64,000 bases of DNA. It comes from Trichostrongylus colubriformis. Taxonomy: Eukaryota; Nematoda; Chromadorea; Rhabditida; Trichostrongylidae. Under the pieces are notes generated by a model. The model saw only the letters and a program-made list of their open reading frames with translations, was not told the DNA's origin and searched no databases. The position numbers and the translations under genes were made by a program. Positions within the stretch are counted from its first letter, which is position 1; every line of letters starts with the position of its first letter. The DNA lies in the NCBI GenBank assembly GCA_963978905.1, contig OZ022256.1:49462001-49526000 (forward strand), read 5' to 3'. This document shows, one piece after another, positions 23,704 through 35,049 of this stretch.

Positions 23704-24210
23704 CAGTAGCGCTCAAAAGTCTTCGGCGAAATGATCTTTCATTTGGGGTTTTTCACTTACAACTTTTTTGCAACTGCACCGGTCCAAGAGAAATTTTAGT
23801 ATGTTGTACTTGGAGACACTGCATGCTTAATATACAATTTTGGCGCTCAACGCTCAACGGTTATGCGGTTATATGAAATTTTTTGTTTTTGGAGTGCCAT
23901 CGCTATGCCGTCCCGCTGTGCCGCTGTCATCAAAAGTCGTGGTTTTTCTACAACATATTAATGTTCTCTGAGACTTGCTCGTTTTGTTTTTGTAAAGAAA
24001 CCCGTTCCCCTTGACCACGCTTTCTACTTTTTTTGGGTGGTCTTGTACTAAATTTTTGCAAAAAACCATGAAAAGTGTCAAGCGGCACTCAAGTAGAGGG
24101 AAATGTTGGCAATAGGTTCAGGCATCACATATTAAAATTTTGTCAAATTTGGTCAAGTAGAAAAAAGTTATGACAAAAGAGTTTCGGCCGAAGACTTTTG
24201 AGCGCTACTG
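23704..24210. mobile_element. Tc1-like non-autonomous element (copy 2, uninterrupted)
   Basis: The ends CAGTAGCGCTCAAAAGTCTT and, inverted, AAGACTTTTGAGCGCTACTG are flanked by TA on both sides. At 507 bp it is the empty-site version of the element at 14895-16058 and lies in the opposite orientation to it. It shares CCTATTGCCAACATTTCCC and TTTTGTCAAATT blocks. A short minus-strand frame (23869-24081) resembles the frame in copy 1; whether this is coding or only repeat identity cannot be told here. Confidence 0.92.
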
Positions 24211-24500
24211 TAGTTTCCCTTCTGATCCAGTGGGCAGAGACATATGGGGCCGCCCAACGATCGACCGCTGCCCTTTGAACTGCTCTCGTTGCACCTTGTT
24301 AACACGTTAGGATAACAGATAGCATAGAACAGCAATGAGAAGGCCATCATAATGAATCGCATTGGGTAATAAATATGTAAATAAGCAAATTGAGATAAAA
24401 AGATAAGAGGAATAAAGAGTACAAATGAGAGATAAAATAGGAACTTCGGCGGTGGTGAAATTTTAACCAACAAACCGTAGTAGGCTGTGATTCAAACGAA
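24211..24500. other. Intergenic
   Basis: No gene seen. Confidence 0.35.
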
Positions 24501-24770
24501 GGGTCAATTGAAATGGCGAGGGGGCAGAGGGGGTGGGGGCGCAACTTGCGGAGGGGGTGGGGGCGCAACTTTTTGCCGACGTCGAAGCTCCTTACCTCTT
24601 TAGCCTTAGGCGAAAATTCAGTTGCCGTCTCCTACATGAAAAAGCATCTGTCAAAGCATCTGCATCATCTGATTTAGCCTAAGCCTAGGGAAAGAAAGGA
24701 GCTTATACGTGGGTAAAAATTTTAATCTCTCCCACACCCTCCCACGGTTTTAATTGACCCCAAACGAGCC
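24501..24770. mobile_element. Foldback MITE, GGGTCAATT family (copy 1)
   Basis: The left end GGGTCAATTGAAATGGCGAG and right end CACGGTTTTAATTGACCC are inverted. The flanks CAAACGAA and CAAACGAG match at 7 of 8. The inner arms hold CGAAGCTCCTTACCTCTTTA and its inverse TAGGGAAAGAAAGGAGCTTA. The related copy is at 28540-28737. GGGGGTGGGGGCGCAACTT is repeated twice near the left end. Confidence 0.83.
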
Positions 24771-25659
24771 TTACTTCCCTTGAAATTGATAATAAACAAA
24801 TGTTATGGTCCGGGAGTCGTCTGGGATGGCAAACACAAAGTTATCAAGATCACCGTCCCTTGCCTTCGTCGTTGGGTTATACAACGACTGATTTAATGAA
24901 TTGAACTCCAATTTATCCTCCATCTAATGAACAGCGCATCTGATTTCAGCTACGAAGTAATCAATTATAAAGCAAATAACTGTTATTTACGTTGAGAATG
25001 TGTTATTATCGTGTTCCTTTGTATCTTTCCCACGTTCCTTGCTGTATTATTGCTAATCCATGTGTGCTTATCTTGTTGTTCGTGGGAGAATAAAAATAAA
25101 TAAATAAAAATTAAGACATGGAAATTTGGTTAATGGCTTTATGGGTCAAATCGCGAAGGAACACCACTGCGATTCTGTATGGAACTGATGCAGCGCATAC
25201 TAAAAGCTGAAACGGTGGCTGGAGGCCGAATGTTTAATGCCTCTGGAATAAAATTACAAAATATATAATGAGGGAAACATGATACTGTGCCGAAAAAAAA
25301 ACGATCTCGAAATAATATATAGCGACGAAAAATGATGCTGTGCCTGAAAGAATATGAAATCGATGAAATGAGAGCTCTACAGTCTCAGAAAGGCAATGGC
25401 ATATCGAGCTACACCAACGATCTACCGCTGTCTTCCCGTATCCCAAAATATCGAACCGCATACCTAACGTAATCAACAAAATAAACAGAAAAAAACTGGC
25501 CTTTCAGAATTCCGAAAAAACAACAAAATATCTGTGAGCACTATTGGACCTCTATGCAGGGGAACCATCCAAGTACTGAATAGAATTTCGAGCTACGAAT
25601 TTGATAAATGATATTATCCCGTGGCATGGAAGTTACCAGGCTCTTTTGAGGCTTGAGGA
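24771..25659. other. Intergenic
   Basis: No supported gene; the short minus-strand frame at 25234-25479 has no recognisable feature. Confidence 0.35.
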
Positions 25660-25878
25660 GGTGCTATTGCAATGAGACGGAGGGGAGGAGGGAGTACATC
25701 TTATAAAAAGTTGCGCATTCAAGTATCTTGAAGGGATCTTTGAAGGGTTAATGTGCACATTCACGCGTATATTTTTGCGTCAGCCTCAATGGTAAAAAGA
25801 ATGAGTTCCTTTTCCCTCTAGGCTCAGATAAAATAATGTCCATAATGAGATGCACTCCCTCCTCATTGCTATAACACC
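25660..25878. mobile_element. Foldback MITE, GGTGCTATCGC family (copy 3)
   Basis: The ends GGTGCTATTGCAATGAG and CTCATTGCTATAACACC are inverted, and the arms contain CTTATAAAAAG and CCCTCTAGGCTCAG blocks seen in the other copies. The flanks CTTGAGGA and CTCGAATA agree only at 5 of 8, so the duplication is weak. It abuts another inverted repeat starting at 25890. Confidence 0.75.
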
Positions 25879-25889
25879 CTCGAATAAAA

Positions 25890-26356
25890 AAATTTTGGCA
25901 CTATTCAACTATTCCTACCCCAGATACCGCGAGTTGGTCAAAAGCATAATTTTCGCTGAAACGTGGCCTAGAGGGGTTATTTGGGTTGCTGATTACGAAT
26001 ATGACATCCGTTTTTGCCGTTTGCGCCAAATTGGTGCAATTGCACCGTGCTGGTGCAATATCTAGTTTTCACCAAAATCGCTGAAACTTTGCCCAGGAGG
26101 ATTACTTGAAGGAACGGATGCCGAATTCGTAAACAGCACTCCAAATAACCCCCCTGGGCAAAGTTTCAGCGATTTTGGTGGAAACGAGTGGTTGCACCAG
26201 TGCAATTGCACCATTTTGGCGCAAACGACAAAAACGGATGTCATATTCGTAATCAGCACCCTAAAAAATCCCTAAAAACAAAGCTTCAGCGAAAATTATT
26301 TTTTGACGCAACTCGCGGTATCTAGGGTAGGAATAATTGAATAGTGTCAAAATTTT
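25890..26356. mobile_element. Nested inverted-repeat element
   Basis: The outer arms (AATTTTGGCACTATTCAACT with ATTGAATAGTGTCAAAATTT, then GATACCGCGAGTTG with CAACTCGCGGTATC) enclose inner arms (CCAAAATCGCTGAAACTTTG with CAAAGTTTCAGCGATTTTGG). The sequence AATATGACATCCGTTTTTG and its inverse also lie in the arms. Pairing covers most of the 467 bp. No reliable target duplication was found, so the family is unknown. Confidence 0.8.
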
Positions 26357-27001
26357 AGACTCTGTTTCGCTGTCGAATACTGGAAGCAATAGAAAATACA
26401 AAACTAGGCAGCAAATTGGGAAAAGGATAGCAGTATCCGGTGTGGATAGCTCTTTTCGAAATGTGCCATTAATTTCAGATGCCACCTACTGCCTTTCAAA
26501 TCGTGGTGGTATGTGAATTGTTTGGGAGGCCAGCGTAGTCGTGTACCTGATCCATAGAGCAAGCGAGTGGTCATATCATATTCATAAAGTTTGATATTAG
26601 TTTGCAGGAAGGTTGCAGAAAAAGTGAAGTTAAAACGAATGATAAAAGCGGTAGAGGAAATCGGTAGGAATCTGGACGTTAGCAAGGCGTTCGAGTCCGA
26701 GAGCGAAGGAGCTTTCGATGAAAACGTGAAAAAGAATGAATGGAATGGGCGTCGTCGCCGCGTTGAATGCGTTATGGAAGCATTTGTGCGGAATAACGGA
26801 AAAACTTAATTCGATATTCATAATTTTCTGGTATCGTTTCTTTATCCCCCACCCTTATGTGTCTCTTCAAAGTGCTGAAGCTCTTTTTATTTGCAAAAGA
26901 CAGATCTCATCGCCAGCTACGGCTCCCCCCTCCTCCTCCTTCGAAGATGTTCATGTTCTAGAACAGAACTGGCTCTTCTCGGTTAGGGTTTCCTAAAAGT
27001 A
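26357..27001. other. Intergenic
   Basis: No supported gene. A frame at 26591-26809 is open on plus and a shadow lies on minus; no motif was recognised. Confidence 0.35.
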
Positions 27002-27803
27002 CCCTAAAGTCTGACAGATAAGTCCGCCCGCACGCGGTATCGCGCGCGACACAGGCGGCCGCAGTCTTCAGAGAAGAACTGAAGGAAATTGGGGAAGCTA
27101 TGATTTGTGGATTGTATTAATAGCGAGTTTATATTGTCTTGTATATTGTATTTGTTAATATTAAAGCGAGTAGCAAGTAGAGTTGAGATCGTACCCAGAG
27201 ATGAACACAGGTACTTCACAGTTGGCAGAGGAAAGTGAACGAATGAGAGGAGGATCGTTGTTCAACGGGGGTTGCAATGCAATGACGGTTTTGGCGATGA
27301 AATAGCGGCTGCATGAAATTTTTTCTCATTTCTGCTATGATGGTGTACAAAGCCTTGCGGACATGCACTTTCACCTTATTTTTCCCTGCTTGCCGCGTCA
27401 AGTTTTTACTTTGCATTTTGGTGTATGGCTTTTACGAACAGAAAAAAATTGACTCTCAGAAGGAGAATCAGCGCAGGGCAACCTCTGCGATGATCATGTA
27501 GAATGCATGACAATCAGAAAATTCGAATGAGAATCGAGATAAGTGGGAGTTTTTATGCTATGAATGTTTGTGACGATGAAGTGAAGACTGCGTTGCAAAT
27601 TTTTTTTCATGATGATCATTGTTACATGTGTTTGAATGGTCATTGCTACACGGGTTAAACGAAGATTCAGATACCTGGTGTCTTTAGGTGTTAGAAATAA
27701 AGCTGAATAAACATTTCCTACAATTCGATCGTGTTCTTTGAAGATTGCGCCTGCGTTCGCCGCTGCCGCGCGCGACACCGCGTGCGGGCGGACTTATCTA
27801 TCA
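27002..27803. mobile_element. TA-flanked DNA transposon with ~50-bp GC-rich ends
   Basis: The two ends start CCCTAAAGTCTGA and continue AGATAAGTCCGCCCGCACGC and GCGCGCG, with only about two mismatches in 50 bp. Both are flanked by TA (27000-27001 and 27804-27805). The interior is AT-rich and non-coding. The ends are far more GC-rich than the interior. The superfamily is not recognised; TA duplication would suit Tc1/mariner-like integration. Confidence 0.85.
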
Positions 27804-28539
27804 GACTTTAGGGTAAATGAATTCTATAAGAATATAGCACAGCATTTGTAGCTGCTACTAGACATGAGATGGAGAAAAGCTGTTGCTCTATGAGGGATAC
27901 GAGGCAATGTTTGAATGAATTTCTAGCTAAATCTGATCTCAGGTAGGGGAGGGGGGACAACCTGGTGAACGTTGAACGTGTATAAGCTTGTCTGCTAAAA
28001 TAGAAAATGGCTGTGGAAGGATTTCAGGATGTGCAAAACTCTTCTTTTTTCTTTCTCCTTTTTCTTCCATTTGACGGTTTCAAAATCAGGCAAGGTTCAA
28101 ATCACTCATTCGTTCGCATGCTTATGCATTACTAATGTCCGAAGAAAAGTTCCCAGCAGAAAAATCTCTGAAAAATCAGAAAGAAAAACAGCAAACAATA
28201 GTTTTTAGGTACGTAGAAAATAAAAAACTCACATAAAATAGTTTAATTCGCCAAACGGGTCTATGAAATACAATTTCATAGAACCAGCAAATATGGAAAG
28301 TATGGTTGTTCGTGGTGGAGCTAATTCATGATGTGATGCATTATCATGCTAATTGGAACAGCACCCCATCAATGCACATGGCACTTCATCGACTTCATCT
28401 ATGTGATCCTTGGCTCCTTATCGTAGCATATCGATATCACGAGGTGATGCACATTATTGAATATTTTTCTCAGCAATTTCTGCGAAAATCATATCCGGAA
28501 AAGAAAATTGAATCGAGATGACTACAGATACAAATTCGG
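27804..28539. other. Intergenic
   Basis: No gene seen. Confidence 0.35.
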
Positions 28540-28737
28540 GTGTCAACTAAGGGGGAGGGGGACTCAAAATTTTCATCCATGTCAAAGCTTCTTTCCCTCC
28601 CTAGGCTTGGGCTAAACAGACGAAACCTATACTTTGACAGATGCTTTTTCATGTGGGAGGAGGGGATATTAATTTTAGTCCAAGCCTATGGAGGGAAAGG
28701 AGCTTCGACGTCGACGCAAAGTTGCTTCTCCCCACCC
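28540..28737. mobile_element. Foldback MITE, GGGTCAATT family (copy 2)
   Basis: It begins GTGTCAACTAAGGGGGAGG and ends TTCTCCCCACCC, bounded by AAATTCGG on both sides (28532-28539 and 28738-28745). The inner arms contain AAGCTTCTTTCCCTCCCTAG and its inverse GGAGGGAAAGGAGCTTCGAC, as in copy 1 at 24501-24770. A third AAATTCGG at 28770 means part of the flank match may be local repetition. Confidence 0.72.
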
Positions 28738-29885
28738 AAATTCGGTACAACAAACAAAAATAGAAATACAAATTCGGTACAAGCAATCAAAAATTCCAAA
28801 AACAACAGGTGACCTTTTGGCAATAAAGATTAATAAGATGCCCACAGACAGACAACTCCGTTATTGGAGATCAAAATCAAAAGGCATCAAATGCTCTTTT
28901 CTCTCCACAAGGTATCGATTGCATATAAAATTTGGATTTTATAAAAATTGGTACAATAGGCACATGGCTTGAATGCCTGCACATTTTCTCACCTTCCCAG
29001 AAACCCGCCTTATGTTTATTTGGGAAAAAGACGAATCGAAGCTTTTCCTTGAAATAATTAGCATCGATATAATTGCCGTCGTCCATGCCATTCATCAACA
29101 ATGGCTGAATGAATTTGAACACTTCAGCCAAGGAACGAAACCTTATTTGAGCACTTCGCAATAAAAAAAAGAGAAAGTGTCAGCGCCAGAAAGGTGTGAC
29201 TGCATGAATAGTAAAACAAGCCCCAGCATTCCTAGGATTCTCAGAATCTCAAATGGGATTGGTCAAGGTGTGGGGCCATCTCGAGGAATTGATAGGCAAC
29301 CGTTTTAGTGCTGCTGGTCGTCGGACAATCAAAACGCATGAGTTTTTTCATTTTGTTTTTCTTTCCTAGATACATATGTACGGAGCAGAATGGCGATCAA
29401 AAGTCGTACATCATCATCAACATAGGATGCCTCCCTGGAGACCACTTTTCAATCTGAACGTGATGTTTTCTTGGTGGCAAGTAGGTGAAGTGTGTAGATT
29501 GCCAAAGAGAGACTGGTCAATGCTCTCGCTGTTCTCTTTCCAAAAAGATCTGTGGTGAGAGAATAGGGAGGTATATAAATAATTTTATGTCCCGATGAAG
29601 ATAGTGAGGCTATCTAAAGAATAAGCTGGCAATCTCATAACACCTCAGTTAGTTTGAACAGCGATAACTTTTTACACTTCGAGCAATTCAGGTGATACTA
29701 GCGAAGAGAAGTTTATTGGCAGGAATGAAGCAAAAGAAAGATTATTTAGATACCCAGAAACGATTAATAACTCGTGAGAAAATCGTGGGGTGGTATTTCA
29801 TAAAATCCCTGAAATCGATTTTCACTTGCTGGTATCATGTCAACTATCGCCCTCATTTGTTTCCTAAATGTAAGTGAACCTTGTA
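28738..29885. other. Intergenic
   Basis: No supported gene; frames at 28688-29164 overlap on both strands and have no recognised domain. Confidence 0.35.
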
Positions 29886-30177
29886 GTGGGGGCGAAGGTG
29901 GTGTAGTGACAGGTGGCGCGCACCACACTCTCATGGTGCGAGGATCAAATCCCGCATCAACGCCTGCCCAGGCCAACCAAGCCATCCCTCCGGGGTCGGT
30001 AAATTGGTACCAGACTGTGGGAGGATAAAAGCACTGACTTGTACATCGGCTGGCCACCGCAAGTCATTGTATAGGCCACATCACATTCAGCAGCCATCAC
30101 GAATCTGAATGGAACTAGAATGTGCGGCGCATCCCACAGAAGGGATTGATTAACGCCAAAAACTTTATCCTTTTTTA
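29886..30177 (+). mobile_element. tRNA-derived SINE
   Basis: The head resembles a tRNA: an A-box-like GGTGTAGTGACAGGTGG, a GC-rich hairpin (GGCGCGCACCACACTCTCAT then GGTGCG) and a B box GGATCAAATCC at 29942-29952. The body continues through ACTGACTTGTACATCGGCTGG to the tail GGCGCATCCCACAGAAGGGA and GATTAACGCC, ending AAAACTTTATCCTTTTTT. The tail recurs as fragments elsewhere in the window (6732, 21720, 23590, 36105, 39240, 46436, 53444, 57788). No protein is encoded. Mobilisation would need a partner LINE (family knowledge). Confidence 0.78.
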
Positions 30178-31832
30178 AACTTTAAGTGAACCTTAATTAC
30201 CTCCTGATTACCCTGCACAGATCAGGCTAATGCTCGTGGTGTTAGTACCACGTATTCGATCCTATAGTAGCAAGTATTTTCCCGTCCGATACACCAAATA
30301 TAGTGGATATAATGATTGCTCGCCAAAATACTCTTTGAGTAGCCACGCGATGTTACCTTTAAAGAGCAAAGGCAATTTATCGAATACTTATTGGAGTCGA
30401 AAAGATATTACTGAAGATCGGAAGTCGTCCCGACGCAATATAGTTGGAGAATATTGTGCGTAATATTGCGGTCCAATCGGGACCGTTGGGAGAGACGAAG
30501 GGAACTCGAAGCTAGAGTGGAAGGAGCGGAAAGCACCCCATTGTTGCAGCCACCTCCTTTTATTCGGCCATCGCGTAGATCAACATTCTAGAAAGCATCA
30601 TTGTAATAGGACTTTGTTTTGAATGATTCTCACTTTTTTCAATACAAGAGTAAACAAAGCCTTATGTTTTGGCAGAAAAGTAGCCTTATGTTTTGAAAGA
30701 AGAGTAAAGTTCCACAAGGGATAAGTAAAACATTGCCGTTTGATGACTTACGAAAATCGACAATTGACGACTTTAGCTTTTGCTACAACCTCACTATCAT
30801 GAGATCTTCCTAAGGGAGTGAGTAAGGCTCTTCCGAGACCACCTTTTCGCGCTAAACTATGTAGGATTGCTCAGGTATAAAGACCGCTAGCTCAAATATA
30901 AATGCCATAAATTTCAAGTAGGCAAAGTATTTGGCTTCGATCAATGGTCCTCTCTGGATGCGCCACGTATTTCTGTTCCACTGTGATAGTTTTGCTCATT
31001 ATTATCTGCTGAAAACTCCATTGAAATTCGATTAGATGAGGCAAAAGCATCCCTTCACAATGACCGCCTACTGTAGGAGAACCACCACCATTCCAATCAA
31101 GCAAAACTCTGATTCCTGGATTTTAAAGAGGGTGTCATGAAGTCACAGATGCTCAGTAGCGTCCTCTCAGAGTAAGTATGCATACGAGCAGCGTAAACCT
31201 TCAGAATAACGGTATCTGGAGTCTACTTCTTTCTCGAAAATTCCAATTTCCTGATGGCATTTTTTATAAGTTTTTGATCTGAGCACCTATAGCTTGCTGA
31301 TAAACGAGAACGGAAATGAAACACATCCTGATGAGCCAATCAGCTATTCTCCCCTGTCATATTCCCAATTATTCTAGCCTTTAAAGCGAGGTCAGAGACT
31401 GCGCCCACTGAGAAGGGGAACTGCCCTGTTGAAATAGGTTTTTCGCACACTCGCCGACTGCTTTTAGAAACACTTGACCTCCAGCTTCTGCTTTCGTACA
31501 ATGTGCTGCCGTGCTCTATTCGACCGCTCCTTTAGGCCTGGATCTAACTGTCCAATCAATGACCTTCAAAAATGACGAATTTGTCGTCTATTCAAAACTG
31601 AAGACGGGTTCCATATCCCTTGGTTTTGTGAAGTTTTCGGAACAAATCGAAATCATGCGGATCTCTCGCGTGGACGCTGGTCTCCTATCCAGGTCAAGCG
31701 TTCGCCTATCTTCGGATCGGGTGCGATTCTGATCAAAAGCCCAGAAAAGTCGTTCTAATTTTCTGCTTTATTCTCTGCATTGCAGTGCAAATGTACAGCA
31801 TCCATTCCTAATTCTTTTACAAAATTCGTACC
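30178..31832. other. Upstream of secreted-protein gene; one open stretch
   Basis: No supported gene. A plus-strand frame is open from about 31502 to the TGA at 31730-31732 and has balanced codon use, but lacks a clear acceptor and any recognised motif. It could be a 3'-terminal exon or chance. Confidence 0.3.
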
Positions 31833-31844
31833 TTTTTTATTCAG
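31833..31844 (+). promoter_or_regulatory. Probable trans-splice acceptor
   Basis: TTTTTTATTCAG lies 25 nt before the ATG at 31869 with no upstream exon needed to complete the reading frame. In nematodes such a polypyrimidine-CAG close to the start codon is the usual spliced-leader addition site. This is inference from position and consensus. Confidence 0.55.
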
Positions 31845-31868
31845 GAAAGGCGGTAAACAAGAGCTCGA

Positions 31869-34800
31869 ATGCCTCGCCTTGTGACATTTCTTCTTATAAC
31901 TGTCGGATATGCGGTTTCCATGCCTCCTCCTGCCGGATTAAATTTGAAACCGGCTAAGGCAGTCGGTGAACAACAGCCAGAGGCTCCATTGGTCAGTTTT
32001 TGAGCAATTTCTATGAATGATAAATTTATTTGTGCATTTTTTCGTCAGGAAACTTTTGTTAGGTACACTACTTGAAAAGGCTCACTTCACCACTTGTTAC
32101 CAGGGTCAAGCCTCCTTTGAGAAATCCTCAACGGGGAGAGGGGGCGTGGGAGGGGGGGGGGGGGGGTAGGGGAGGTCTTTTTTGTGAATGTTCATACTAT
32201 CCGTTCGGAAAAGATCAGAACCTTTGTAAGAAGGTGAAAGGCTAGGTTCATGGTGTTCAGGTTCAATGCTTTTGAACGGGTTCGGTTTCGGTTAGAGCCA
32301 AACAGCGATGAATCCGCAATGGACTATATAGTCGTCTTTGTCCCTCCGAGACGTAGGATACTGTCCACGATCACGGCTTTCAATTCTTTCCTTGTCCTTT
32401 AGGTTCGCTAATTTTAGGTACTTTGTTTCATTTAGAATACGAGAGCGTGTCAGTTTCATTGTCACAGACAATCACAGACGTTAGAGTGGAGGGGGGTCGC
32501 ATTGAGACCCCTTTTGGGGGGGGGCCTATTTTATGGAAATTTTCTTCAACTGGACGCTTGACCCTGCTTGTGACTATCGGTTTAAGCACGTGTTACAGTT
32601 GGAGAGGGGGGGAGGTGTCAGAGTTGTCTTTCAGTTATCTTCCGGAAACCACCTCGGAGTAACAACTGTAACCAACGACGTGTAAATCAGCTAGCCCCGA
32701 AATCACAGTCAAATCGCAGTCTCTGAACCCTTAGGACGCTAAAGATAAATCAAATTCATCGCATTATATTCAGAATCCGTCTCCATTAGAAACCACCAAA
32801 GAACCGCCAAATCTTCGTCTTCGATCGCGAATGATGGCCTCGTTGAATGCCGTTGTGAGTCACGGCCACTTCGTTTTTCTTTTTAATTCATTTTGCCTCA
32901 TTTTTCATATTTTCTGTTTCTCTATCTGTATCCCCACCATATTGTTGTTTGCTGCTATTTAAGAACGAAACCGGCAGGAAAGAATTGCCTCCTACTGGCT
33001 CTCAGACCCTCATCCTAACAAAAGGCCGCAAATACAAAAAGGTACGGTTTGACATTCTGTCCCACTTTTATTCTTTTCTTGACAGTTTTTTCTTATCATT
33101 TCTCCAATTTTTTCAATTTTTGGTTCAGTTCGCGAATAGTTCACTTGAAAGTCATAATTTTACCCCTTTGATCTATAGGTACATAACTTACGGTTATCCC
33201 TCAAATATAACTATTTTTCCGCTGTGTTAAGAGTAATTCAGAGCGTTGGTGGCATAATTTTTATTTAAAAATTGGAAAAATCTCAAAAACTAGTGATAAT
33301 CAAGAGTGTGCTGCGCATTTTCTTATTTTTCAAGATCCATGAATTTCAAGAAAAACTGCGAAGGTAGCCCATATTCACATCAGTGAGGTATTCTACCATA
33401 GAACTCCCCAGTAATCGAAGCCTACGACACTGGACCCGGAGTCGTTCCTCTTATGTCATTTGGCTCTAACAATGAGTCAGTAGCCAGCTTTGTGACCCGT
33501 GGCCATTGTTTCTTAAATTTTGCTTCATACTCGAGATTTTCAGTCTATTTTTAAGTATTATATTAAGCCACATCCTCGTTCATTCTTCGAAGCTGTCACT
33601 GAGGAACCCATCACAGCTGAGCCTTCATCAAGACCACCGCTGAAAACGGTGAGGAATTTTTTTTTTGAGTTCGATTGTGCCAATGTTCCTTTCACGTACC
33701 GAACCGTTAGATATGTGCGTTCTTACATAAGAATTTTCTAAATGAAGGGTCAAAACGAGTAGGTAGGTGGCCTCATGTCCGAAAAGCACGTGCATCAATT
33801 GGTTCAGCACCACATCAATTAAATGAAGTAGAAATTTAATCCAACCCATTATCAGTAGTAGGGTGTATTGAATACTTGAACTTGCTGCAGCCAACTACTG
33901 CAGCTGACAGGATACTCGTATTCACGTTAGGTCACGCGAGCAAATGCCAGCTGCGCCCTCAAGAGCCGTTAATTCTCAACGGTGTCAGTCCTGATTCGAG
34001 TGTCTTGTCGCACACCACTGTAGCTGGCCGTTGCCTTCACGGCCCACTACACTGTTCCCCGAGTTTTTACTTCGCAAATGGCAATAACGAAGTCATTTAA
34101 AGGCACATCCCAGGATTACCATGGATGGATAGTTCGACCCAAGCCACGTAGGCTGTACCTTTACCGAGGCGTGGGTGTCAGTTTCTGGAGCGTGCAGAGC
34201 CAAAGAATCTAGCGCAACAGATCGGCCCCGCCCACCCCAGCCGGGGTTTGCCTTTACTCTTCGACTCTTATCTTTGACATAGGTAGACCATTTACTAGCC
34301 ATCATCTTGAAATTGGCAGTAAACCAATCGCCTCGTGAAGTAAACCCACTACTGAGTGACCTGACCCCACACTAGGCACCGGAACTCTTGCAGCATAGGC
34401 ACCGGAACTCTTGCAGCACACCCCCGGCTGGGGTGGGTGGGGCCGAGCTGTTGCGCTAGATTCTTTGGCTCTGCACGCTCCAGGAAAGGACATCCACGCC
34501 TCGGTAAAGGTACAGCCTACGTGGTTTGGGTCGAACTATCCATACACGGCAGGACATGTGATATCCCTACAATCTTGGAATGTGCCTTTAACGGAACTGG
34601 ACCCTGATTAGATTCTATATTGTACAAACACACGTCCTGATAGGCAATGTCTTAAAGCAGATGATTTTTAAGTCCTTAAAGATATCAGTAATTTCCAGCT
34701 TCCACCGTCAGCTAATTATGGTGTGAATCCATTACTGCAGACGAATTTCGTCGATTCAAAAGGTCGTGTACTGAAAAACGTTGTTTCCATACCGATCCGT

Positions 34801-35016
34801 GTCGGTGATTCACAAATCAAACAAGTCAGGTTCGTTCTGAGCATGTCTCACCGAGGCTCTTCGACTTCTGGTGTTCAAAGAGTTAAAGGGCTACCTTTCA
34901 ATCTTCGTCGTTCAGTTCCTAATTCCAGCAGCAACAGCGCATCAGCAGCATTGGTCGAAGGAGAAGCCGAAAATGGAGTGACTGTGAAATTCGGTCAGGC
35001 TCCAATTCGTCTGTGA
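31869..35016 (+). CDS. Secreted protein of unknown function, 264 aa, six exons
   Basis: Exons are 31869-31991, 32774-32854, 32964-33041, 33402-33491, 33544-33648 and 34699-35016; every junction is phase 0 and every exon is open. Residues 1-17 (MPRLVTFLLITVGYAVS) form a signal peptide, so the product should enter the secretory pathway. The mature part is proline- and serine-rich, has no cysteine, and carries NET, NES and NSS glycosylation sequons and dibasic LRR and KGRKYKK sites. The donors of exons 1 and 4 (GTCAGT, GTGACC) and the acceptor of exon 4 (CCATAG) are weaker than the rest; intron 4 is 52 nt. The last exon is longest and ends FGQAPIRL. No domain is recognised; a matrix, cuticle or propeptide role is possible but unsupported. 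Intron 5 holds a TTAA palindrome. Confidence 0.85.
34101..34587. mobile_element. TTAA-flanked palindromic element in intron 5
   Basis: Exact TTAA stands on each side (34097-34100 and 34588-34591). The ends AGGCACATCCCAGGATTACC and (inverted) AGGCACATTCCAAGAT match, and the arms pair through GTACAGCCTACGTGG and CTCCAGGAAAGG-like blocks to a loop near 34345. CACCGGAACTCTTGCAGCA is repeated twice in the loop. It resembles the TTAA-targeted palindromic repeats known from nematodes, likely mobilised by a piggyBac-type transposase. It lies in the sense transcript of the secreted-protein gene and would fold into a long hairpin. Confidence 0.88.
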
Positions 35017-35043
35017 AACGTTGCTCTATTATTGTAGACCATT

Positions 35044-35049
35044 AATAAA
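35044..35049 (+). terminator. Polyadenylation signal AATAAA
   Basis: AATAAA lies 28 nt after the TGA of the secreted-protein gene, the normal distance for a nematode 3' end. Confidence 0.75.
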
